Source: Wolbachia endosymbiont of Mansonella ozzardi (GTDB taxonomy: Bacteria > Pseudomonadota > Alphaproteobacteria > Rickettsiales > Anaplasmataceae). From it: DNA of 11,567 nucleotides. The notes beneath the pieces were generated by a model. The model saw nothing but the letters and a program-made list of their open reading frames with translations, was not told the DNA's origin and did no database searches. A program made the translations under genes and the position numbers. Location of the stretch: NCBI RefSeq assembly GCF_020278625.1, contig NZ_JADAKK010000039.1, forward strand, positions 1 through 11,567. The letters are read 5' to 3'. Positions 5,446-11,567 of this stretch are shown piece by piece (the stretch's first letter is position 1; every line of letters begins with the position of its first letter).

Positions 5446-6996
5446 ATGAGTGATGTACCAAAAGGTGTAAAGCGTTGGCTATTTTCTACTAATCATAAAG
5501 ACATAGGAACACTGTACATTATTTTCTCCATATTAGCTGGAATTATTGGTGGATTGTTATCAGTAGTTATTCGTACTCAACTAATGCACATTAATATATT
5601 TAACAATAATTATCAATTATATAACGTAGTGGTTACAGGGCATGCGGTAATAATGGTGTTTTTTATGATAATGCCAGCACTAATGGGAGGGTTTGGTAAT
5701 TGGTTTGTGCCTCTTATGATTGGTGCGCCAGATATGGCATTTCCCCGCATGAATAATTTAAGTTTTTGGTTGTTAGTATCATCTTTTATTTTGCTTATCC
5801 TTTCAGTATTTGCTGGTGAAGGTCCTGGAACAGGTTGGACTTTATACCCACCTTTGTCGCAAGTTATGTTCCATCCAAGTGCAGGAGTTGACCTTGCTAT
5901 ACTTGCACTCCATATTGCTGGTATGTCTTCGATTGTTGGAGCAATCAATTTTATAGTTACTATATTTAACATGCGTGCAAAGGGCATGTCATTAACTAAG
6001 ATGCCACTATTTGTTTGGTCTGTTTTGTTAACATCATTCATGCTAATTGTCGCTTTACCGGTACTTGCTGGTGCTATAACTATGCTGCTTACTGATCGCA
6101 ATATTGGTACTTCCTTTTTTGACCCTGCCGGAGGTGGTGACCCCGTATTGTTTCAACATCTATTTTGGTTTTTTGGTCACCCGGAAGTTTACATAATTAT
6201 TTTTCCTGCGTTTGGTATCATAAGCCAAGTCGTATCAACTTTTTCTCATAGGCCGACATTTGGTTATAAGGGAATGGTTTATGCTATGATAGGCATAGCA
6301 GTATTTGGCTTTATGGTTTGGGCTCATCATATGTTTACTGTTGGGCTTAGTGAAGATGCTACCATATTTTTTAGCACCAGCACAATTTTTATTGGTGTTA
6401 TGACTGGTATTAAAGTCTTTAGCTGGATTGCAACTATGTGGGGTGGGGCGATTGAGCTTAAAACCCCTATGCTATTTGCACTAGGTTTTATTTTTATGTT
6501 TGTTGGCGGTGGTATAACTGGAATAATTCTGTCTCAAGGCGGAATAGATAAGCTTTTACATGATACTTATTATGTTGTTGCTCACTTTCACTATGTCCTA
6601 TCACTTGCCTCAATATTTGCAGCCTTCGCTGGCTTTTACTATTGGATAGGCAAAATGTCGGGTAAACAATATAATGAATGCCTAGGGAAAATACATTTTT
6701 GGCTTACTTTTATTAGTACCAATACCACTTTCTTACCTCAGCATTTTCTGGGACTAGCTGGTATGCCAAGACGTATACCCGACTATCCAGATGCATTCAT
6801 TCCTTGGAATTATGTCTCCTCAATTGGTTCATATATGTCACTCATTTCAGTTATGCTTTTTGTGTTTATAGTTGTACACCTCTTCAAATGGGGCAAGAAA
6901 GCTGAAAATAATCCTTGGGGAGGTGATACTTTGGAATGGACAATATCTTCACCACCACCTTTTCATACTTTCGAAAAACTGCCAGTGGTAAAATAG
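5446..6996 (+). CDS. coxA: Cytochrome c oxidase subunit I
   Basis: At 516 aa this is a normal-length 12-helix heme-copper oxidase subunit I, the proton-pumping catalytic core in the inner membrane. The low-spin heme a ligands are His66 (TGHAVIM) and His382. The heme a3 ligand is His380 (AHFHYV). CuB is held by His245, His294 and His295, with the cross-linked Tyr249 in GHPEVY. Proton channels are intact: Asp96 ([12 protein letters not shown]) and Glu247 mark the D channel with the A1-type GHPEVY signature, and Lys323 (TGIKVFSW) marks the K channel. A GGGAG ribosome site precedes the ATG. The gene is co-oriented with coxB, and ctaB starts one base after its stop, indicating one operon. Confidence 0.98.
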   Translation: MSDVPKGVKRWLFSTNHKDIGTLYIIFSILAGIIGGLLSVVIRTQLMHINIFNNNYQLYNVVVTGHAVIMVFFMIMPALMGGFGNWFVPLMIGAPDMAFPRMNNLSFWLLVSSFILLILSVFAGEGPGTGWTLYPPLSQVMFHPSAGVDLAILALHIAGMSSIVGAINFIVTIFNMRAKGMSLTKMPLFVWSVLLTSFMLIVALPVLAGAITMLLTDRNIGTSFFDPAGGGDPVLFQHLFWFFGHPEVYIIIFPAFGIISQVVSTFSHRPTFGYKGMVYAMIGIAVFGFMVWAHHMFTVGLSEDATIFFSTSTIFIGVMTGIKVFSWIATMWGGAIELKTPMLFALGFIFMFVGGGITGIILSQGGIDKLLHDTYYVVAHFHYVLSLASIFAAFAGFYYWIGKMSGKQYNECLGKIHFWLTFISTNTTFLPQHFLGLAGMPRRIPDYPDAFIPWNYVSSIGSYMSLISVMLFVFIVVHLFKWGKKAENNPWGGDTLEWTISSPPPFHTFEKLPVVK

Positions 6997-6997
6997 A

Positions 6998-7909
6998 ATG
7001 TATACAAGTGCTTTGTTAAATGTTGAATCAACAATACTGGATTTTTGGCGTTTGCTGAAGCCAAGGATAATGTATCTTGTAGTATTTACTGCAATTGCTG
7101 GAATGGTTGCTGCGCCAGGTAGTATTCATCCCTTTCTTGCATTAATATCTCTTGTATGTGTTGCTCTTGGTTCAGGATCCGCAGGTGCCATAAATATGTG
7201 GTACGATAGGGACATAGACCTTCTCATGAAAAGAACAAAAAATCGTCCTATACCTTCAGGTAGAGTTTCTGCAGAAAGCGCGCTCGAATTTGGTATAACC
7301 CTTGGAGTATTGTCGGTATTTATTATGGCAATAGCAGTGAACTATGTTTCCGCTGCTTTGCTTGCAGTTAGCATATTATTTTACGTTTTTATATACACAA
7401 TTTGGCTCAAAAGACGCACTCCGCAAAATATTGTTATCGGCGGTGCATCAGGTGCTTTTTCTCCAATGATTGGTTGGGCAATTGCGACTAACTCTGTAAG
7501 TTGGGAAAGTTTTATTCTATTCTTAATAATTTTTATGTGGACTCCACCGCACTTTTGGGCTCTATCCTTAAACAAGTCCGAGGACTACGTAAAAACGTCG
7601 ATTCCAATGTTCAATGTTGTCTATGGCCCAGAGAAAACAAGGAAACATATATTAATTTACAGTGTGTTACTGGTGCTAACTAGCTTGCTTCCAGCACTAT
7701 TTTTGAAAAAGGCCCTATTTTACCTAAGTCTGGCAACCCTTGAGGGTTGTATTTTTATTTGGTATGCTGTATCTATTATAAGGCTTAAAAATCATAGCTC
7801 ACAGAAAAAATGTTTTCTTATTCAATTTCTTATCTATTTTTTCTGTTCACTAGTGTTATTTTTTGTTCTACCGATTTGTTTTAGCTATGAAAGAACGGCA
7901 GAAACATAA
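6998..7909 (+). CDS. ctaB: Protoheme IX farnesyltransferase (heme O synthase)
   Basis: This 303-aa UbiA-family membrane prenyltransferase transfers farnesyl to heme B, giving heme O, the precursor of the heme A used by CoxA. The first Asp-rich, Mg-diphosphate motif is NMWYDRDID (66-74), followed by [11 protein letters not shown] (81-91). The second conserved segment is [11 protein letters not shown] (181-191) with EDY (195-197) and SIPM (201-204). About nine hydrophobic helices fit the family. The start is one base after the coxA stop, so it is translationally linked to coxA. Its 3' end overlaps the next small ORF by 23 bases. The symbol cyoE is used for the same enzyme in other bacteria. Confidence 0.95.
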   Translation: MYTSALLNVESTILDFWRLLKPRIMYLVVFTAIAGMVAAPGSIHPFLALISLVCVALGSGSAGAINMWYDRDIDLLMKRTKNRPIPSGRVSAESALEFGITLGVLSVFIMAIAVNYVSAALLAVSILFYVFIYTIWLKRRTPQNIVIGGASGAFSPMIGWAIATNSVSWESFILFLIIFMWTPPHFWALSLNKSEDYVKTSIPMFNVVYGPEKTRKHILIYSVLLVLTSLLPALFLKKALFYLSLATLEGCIFIWYAVSIIRLKNHSSQKKCFLIQFLIYFFCSLVLFFVLPICFSYERTAET

Positions 7910-7994
7910 AAACTATTTTTTGTTTTTCCTTCTAATAGTGTTCGTTGTTGCGCTTTTCTTTGTTTCTATAATAAAATTTAAGGGTACAGCCTAA
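7887..7994 (+). CDS. CoxF-like small single-span membrane protein, 35 aa
   Basis: An ORF of 35 codons starts at ATG 7887 inside the end of ctaB in another frame and ends at TAA 7992-7994. The peptide has a basic, polar N-terminus (MKERQKHKN), one membrane helix (about 10-29) and a short IIKFKG tail. Alphaproteobacterial cox operons commonly carry just such a protein right after ctaB (CoxF type: basic start, N, hydrophobic helix, then a short VTIVK-like end). Position and pattern support a real gene tied to oxidase assembly. The function is by position only; no catalytic residue is visible. A ctaG or coxC gene, often next, is absent. The remaining 80 bases to rnhA hold only a weak bulged stem (8021-8044). 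Confidence 0.65.
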   Translation: MKERQKHKNYFLFFLLIVFVVALFFVSIIKFKGTA

Positions 7995-8074
7995 ATGCCT
8001 TGTATCCATACGTCTCATTGAAATTGTGCTTTCATAAAAGCAATTATATACTTCATTAATTCATATAATTAAGG

Positions 8075-8512
8075 ATGAATAGAAAGGAAGTGACAATATA
8101 TACGGATGGAGCGTGCGTTGGTAATCCTGGAGCAGGAGGGTGGGCGGCAATTATACTATTTCAAAATCATAGAAAGGATGTTTATGGTAGGGAAGAAAAT
8201 ACTACAAACAATAAAATGGAGTTAACAGCAGCAATCAATGGACTGAAGGCGTTAAAATTCTCTTGTAATATTAATTTATATACGGATAGCCTCTATATTA
8301 AGCATGGAATAAAAGAGTGGATAAATAAGTGGAAAGTGAATGGCTGGAAGACAAGTAGTAAAAAATCAGTAAAAAATATGGAGTTGTGGAAAGAATTGTA
8401 TTATATCGCTTCACAACATAAGATTAATTGGAGGTGGGTTAAAGCTCACAATGGCAATAAATATAATGAGGAGGCTGATAGTTTAGCAAGAAAAGCAATA
8501 ATCGATGCTTAA
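8075..8512 (+). CDS. rnhA: Ribonuclease HI
   Basis: The protein is 145 aa, the standard bacterial RNase HI length. It cleaves the RNA strand of RNA-DNA hybrids (R-loops, Okazaki primers) with two metal ions. The catalytic set is complete: Asp11 (YTDGACVGNPG), Glu49 (NNKMELTA), Asp71 (YTDSLY), Asp135 (NEEAD) and the loop histidine His125 in VKAHNGNKYN. The basic handle region (WINKWKVNGWK) typical of E. coli-type enzymes is present. The ATG at 8075 is the only plausible start: an in-frame stop lies a few codons upstream and the next Met is residue 48. AAGG sits directly against the ATG, too close for an efficient ribosome site. The gene overlaps the next by 8 bases. Confidence 0.96.
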   Translation: MNRKEVTIYTDGACVGNPGAGGWAAIILFQNHRKDVYGREENTTNNKMELTAAINGLKALKFSCNINLYTDSLYIKHGIKEWINKWKVNGWKTSSKKSVKNMELWKELYYIASQHKINWRWVKAHNGNKYNEEADSLARKAIIDA

Positions 8513-11408
8513 AAAAATCACTATATTATTTTCTATAGTTTTGTTATTTACGCTCTGTTTCTTTATCTTTTTTAAAGATAAGGGTCCCTTAGGAGTTAAT
8601 ATTAGTTATATCAATTTTTACTTAAAGAATAAGATATCGAAAACGCTTGACAACTCAAACGTCAATATGGAGAATACTTCAGTTATTTGGCAAAGAGATG
8701 GTACAGATCCATATCTAGTCATTACAGATTTAAAAATAGTGAATCCTGGATTTACTATAAAAGTTCCTAACCTTTTTGTGCATTTTAAGTTCAGTTCTTT
8801 GTTAAAAATCAGTGTAAATTTCTCTCAAGTCTCGGTTGATAATGTGTATGTGCATATCAATCAGGAAAAAGATGACTTCAAAGCAGTTGATTTTAATTCG
8901 AAAAATTTTTTGAAAGCAGTAAAGAAATTCTTTTTTGGCTTAAATGCGGGTTTAAATATTGAAATTACTAACATTACCATCAAGAAAAGCACGGGAGGTG
9001 AATTTTTCATTGATAAAGTATATGCAGGGAAGGGGAAAGATTTTAATGTTTTGGATGTCCGTGTCCATACAAAAGAAGGTAAAGGACTTCTAGATGATTT
9101 ATCCATTACGATAAAAAACCGCAATAACTTGTTAAATTTGTATGGAACATTTTATAACCTGAAGTTGGGGCTATTTAACGAGTTTTCCACACTAGTTAAA
9201 AGTTATAATTTGGACAAAGAAATAGGATTCAAAGGAAACTTTTCAATGAGAATTAATGGAAAGGATGAAGTTGTAGATGGAAGCATATACGTATTAAATA
9301 CAGAGAATCACTCGGGTAAAAACTTAGCCTTGACTAATGTAAACGTAAATTTGACATATAGTGATGAAATCATCAGCGTAAAAAACTTTCATTTTAAGTT
9401 AAATGGTATGTACCTTTCTTTGATTGGCAAAATGAACTTTAGTACAAATCGTACTCTGCTTAGGGTCAACATTAATAAGTTTGCCGCGAAGGATTTATGT
9501 ACTTATGTACCAGATGGTATAGTGAACAATGAATTTAAAAAATGGTATTGTGATAATATTGATGGGGATATTGTAAATACAATCATAAGTTTCAACGGCA
9601 AAATCAACAGCTTAGCTAATGATGATCTATCAGACGTCGTAATTGTTGCTGATATAGAAAACGGCAGCGTCAGATTTGATGAAGATTTTGAGCAAGTGAA
9701 AGAATTAAACGGTGATTTAATTCTCAAAAATAACAGCCTCACAATTGCTGTAAATAGCGCTAAGTTTCAGAATTTCACTGTTGATAGTGGTAGTGTTGAA
9801 ATGAACTTTCTCGATAGGGAAGAGTCAGTTCTAGTCATCAATGGTAAGGCCACAAGTGATGCTTACGGGTTATATGAGCCTATAAAATTTAAGCTGGATG
9901 ATATGATTCAGGTTACAAGAGACAAGATTGGTGGAACAGCAAAATCTGTATTCAGTTTTCGCATTTTTAACCTGAATGTCGACAATAGAAAAGTAGACTT
10001 CTTAGCAAATTTTCATTCCAAAATCGACGATCTGGTTGTCTATGGTGCAAATCTTGGTAAGCATGATATCAAACTTGATTTTGGCAGAGACTTTATTGAT
10101 TTAAACGGTAGTGGTATGGTAAATAACACACAACTATTATTCGACTTGAAAAGTAGCAACGAAAATGAAAGTTTCGCCTGGAATTTAACTGGGGATTTAC
10201 CTGCCCAAATACTTGATTTTGATGGTGGTTACGTTAACACAAATATAGAGTCAGTGATAAATCAAGATAAGACGGGATACGTTAATGGTAATATAGATTT
10301 GTCAGAGATTGAGTCACGTTCAAGCTACTTGGGGTGGAGGAATCGCTTTGAAGACCACAATAAAATTTTGTTTTCTACTAGGCTAAAAGGAGCTAACGAA
10401 TTGTTAATAGACAAATTAGACGTTGTAGGAAATGACCTAGATATAAAATTTAGCGGAAAAGTAGAAAATGGAAATTTGTATTTGAGCTCTGGCAATTTTG
10501 AATTACCGGACAATGACCTTAATGTAGAAATTGAGTTAGGTAAAGAAAAAAGCATTGTAAATATTTATGGCGAGAAAATTAATTTGAGTGATATTTTAGG
10601 GTTGCTTGGCAAAAATAGTGGTGGATTAAACAATGACATAAAAGTAAGTATGAATGTTAACAATGTAATGATGAAAGAAGGCATTGTTGTCAAAAACGCC
10701 AAGCTACATGTAACCTGCACCAAAGGCGATTGTAATGGAAGTAAATTTGCAGGGCAGTTTTTGGAAGACAATAGCAAAATATCAGCGGAATACAGCGGAA
10801 TAGGGCTCGAAATATATGCGGATAATTCAGGTATGATTTTGCGTTCTTTAGGCATTGGTAAATCAGTTAAAAACGGCAAATTATCTTTTTATCTATCTTC
10901 TAAGAGAGAAAATGGAGAACATTATGGCATGTTATCTATCAGCAATTTCTATATCAAAGATGCTTCGCTTCTCACTACCTTACTATCGATGTCTTCACTG
11001 CCTGGTATTGTAAATGCTATAAAGAATGAAGGTGTATACTTTTATAAGTGTAATGCACCTTTTTCATACAAAAATGGCACTGTTGAAATTGAAGAATCTT
11101 GGCTTGAGGGAGCAGAACTGGGCATTAGCACTAGTGGTAAGCTTGATATTAGGGATTATAAATTCCAGGTTGAAGGACAAGTAATACCAGCATACTCAAT
11201 TAATAAATCTTTGTTGAAAATCCCTACAATCGGAAAACTTCTTACTGGTGGGAAAAGTAGGGGGATTATTTCAATAGACTACAAAGCAAATGGGGATAAT
11301 AAAAACAGTAACGTATCTGTTAATCCTATCTCTTCGCTGACTCCAAGCCTATTTAAGAGGTTATTAGGAGTGTTTGACCGTGCTATGACAAAAATGGCAG
11401 CACGCTAG
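8505..11408 (+). CDS. AsmA/YhdP-like (DUF3971 type) envelope protein
   Basis: This large 967-aa protein has one N-terminal membrane segment (about 5-23, after MLKK) and then a long, beta-rich, repetitive periplasmic body. The C-terminal region (about 822-945) is the most recognisable. It contains LPGIVNAIKNEG, then GAELGISTSGKLDI, VIPAYSINKSLLKIPTIGKLL-type sequence ending LTGGKSRGI (about 893-921), and VNPISSLTPSLFKRLL (939-954), the pattern of YhdP/AsmA-like C-terminal domains. Such proteins are thought to form bridge-like grooves that carry phospholipids between inner and outer membranes. That role here is inferred from the family. Length is shorter than E. coli YhdP (about 1266 aa). The start overlaps the rnhA end by 8 bases, suggesting translational coupling. 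Polar, Asn/Lys-rich composition reflects the AT bias. It might be labelled simply as an AsmA-like C-terminal domain protein. Confidence 0.85.
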   Translation: MLKKITILFSIVLLFTLCFFIFFKDKGPLGVNISYINFYLKNKISKTLDNSNVNMENTSVIWQRDGTDPYLVITDLKIVNPGFTIKVPNLFVHFKFSSLLKISVNFSQVSVDNVYVHINQEKDDFKAVDFNSKNFLKAVKKFFFGLNAGLNIEITNITIKKSTGGEFFIDKVYAGKGKDFNVLDVRVHTKEGKGLLDDLSITIKNRNNLLNLYGTFYNLKLGLFNEFSTLVKSYNLDKEIGFKGNFSMRINGKDEVVDGSIYVLNTENHSGKNLALTNVNVNLTYSDEIISVKNFHFKLNGMYLSLIGKMNFSTNRTLLRVNINKFAAKDLCTYVPDGIVNNEFKKWYCDNIDGDIVNTIISFNGKINSLANDDLSDVVIVADIENGSVRFDEDFEQVKELNGDLILKNNSLTIAVNSAKFQNFTVDSGSVEMNFLDREESVLVINGKATSDAYGLYEPIKFKLDDMIQVTRDKIGGTAKSVFSFRIFNLNVDNRKVDFLANFHSKIDDLVVYGANLGKHDIKLDFGRDFIDLNGSGMVNNTQLLFDLKSSNENESFAWNLTGDLPAQILDFDGGYVNTNIESVINQDKTGYVNGNIDLSEIESRSSYLGWRNRFEDHNKILFSTRLKGANELLIDKLDVVGNDLDIKFSGKVENGNLYLSSGNFELPDNDLNVEIELGKEKSIVNIYGEKINLSDILGLLGKNSGGLNNDIKVSMNVNNVMMKEGIVVKNAKLHVTCTKGDCNGSKFAGQFLEDNSKISAEYSGIGLEIYADNSGMILRSLGIGKSVKNGKLSFYLSSKRENGEHYGMLSISNFYIKDASLLTTLLSMSSLPGIVNAIKNEGVYFYKCNAPFSYKNGTVEIEESWLEGAELGISTSGKLDIRDYKFQVEGQVIPAYSINKSLLKIPTIGKLLTGGKSRGIISIDYKANGDNKNSNVSVNPISSLTPSLFKRLLGVFDRAMTKMAAR

Positions 11409-11412
11409 GCAT

Positions 11413-11424
11413 ATAGCATGCTAT
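11413..11424. repeat. 12-base perfect palindrome after the AsmA-like gene
   Basis: ATAGCATGCTAT is its own reverse complement and lies just after the stop at 11408 and 28 bases before the -35 of the second module copy. It could be a regulator site or chance. Confidence 0.4.
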
Positions 11425-11450
11425 TTATAGAAATGGGAATAAGAAAACTA

Positions 11451-11552
11451 CTTGACAACCTTCGCCGTCACCCTTGTCATAGTAATGAAGCTATTTATTT
11501 AACTTCCCAATCTGTGCAGATTAAAATGACAAGAAAACTTGTATTTGGCGTA
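11451..11552 (+). repeat. Promoter/leader/small-ORF module, copy 2
   Basis: This is the second copy of the block at 3502-3603. The -35/-10 spacing, 45-base leader and ORF start are retained without insertion or deletion, although promoter spacer bases differ. Whether the downstream hairpin and terminator are also shared cannot be seen, because the window ends. Confidence 0.8.
11452..11480 (+). promoter_or_regulatory. Sigma70-type promoter of the second module copy
   Basis: TTGACA (11452-11457, a consensus -35), a 17-base spacer and TGTCAT (11475-11480) align exactly with the promoter at 3503-3531. The palindrome around the -10 of the first copy is broken here. Confidence 0.6.
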
Positions 11553-11567
11553 TTATTGTTTAATTTT
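11526..11567 (+). CDS. Small hydrophobic peptide ORF, second copy, 3' truncated by the window
   Basis: The frame starts at ATG 11526 and is open to the last base (14 codons, MTRKLVFGVLLFNF). Its first ten residues match the ORF at 3577 except Lys3 to Arg. The following residues diverge but remain hydrophobic. The real length, and whether it leads into a larger gene, is not visible. Confidence 0.45.
   Translation, partial: MTRKLVFGVLLFNF

Noticed and set aside
5613..6101. 162-codon minus-strand ORF inside coxA
   Set aside because: It is antisense to conserved oxidase sequence, has no domain character, and arises from the codon pattern of coxA.
1..11567. CRISPR array, prophage, toxin-antitoxin or complete insertion sequence
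   Set aside because: No regularly spaced repeats, transposase, integrase, phage structural or toxin-like genes were found on either strand.

Overview
The window reads as an AT-rich, Rickettsiales-type alphaproteobacterial chromosome, most probably Wolbachia (Anaplasmataceae). The reasons are the strong A/T bias, a stand-alone VirB2-type pilin among housekeeping genes, the coxB-coxA-ctaB-small membrane protein order typical of alphaproteobacteria, and a HlyD family adaptor with no adjacent ABC transporter. The genus is my inference from gene content and style; I cannot name a strain.

Layout. Bases 1-509 hold the C-terminal end of a plus-strand TPR protein, probably an M48 (BepA-like) periplasmic metalloprotease. 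It converges on a minus-strand pair: fabG (987-1721), then a VirB2-like pilin (536-886), with AT-rich hairpins between them. A 227-base spacer (1722-1948) separates fabG from the divergent plus-strand hlyD-like gene (1949-3466). Next comes about 1.2 kb with no conventional gene. It holds a sigma70-type promoter driving a 26-codon ORF, a terminator-like hairpin, a long RNA-fold candidate between two copies of an 18-base direct repeat, and a perfect 25-bp inverted repeat. The cytochrome c oxidase operon follows: promoter at 4604-4632, coxB, coxA, ctaB and a 35-aa CoxF-like membrane protein that overlaps the end of ctaB. Then come rnhA and a 967-aa AsmA/YhdP-like protein that overlaps rnhA by 8 bases. 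The window ends in a second copy of the promoter plus small-ORF module, cut by the edge.

How the genes work together. coxB and coxA encode the CuA and heme a/CuB subunits of an aa3-type oxidase. CtaB makes heme O, the precursor of heme A, and the CoxF-like peptide probably belongs to the same assembly pathway. The remaining genes serve the envelope or basic metabolism: fatty acid synthesis (FabG), envelope quality control (M48/TPR), lipid or outer-membrane homeostasis (AsmA/YhdP-like), secretion (VirB2-like pilin, HlyD) and RNA-DNA hybrid removal (RNase HI).

The least ordinary feature is the module present at 3502-3603 and again at 11451-11552. Both copies keep the -35, 17-base spacer, -10, 45-base leader and the start of a short membrane-peptide ORF in identical spacing. 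No new defence system, CRISPR array, tRNA or complete insertion sequence was seen.
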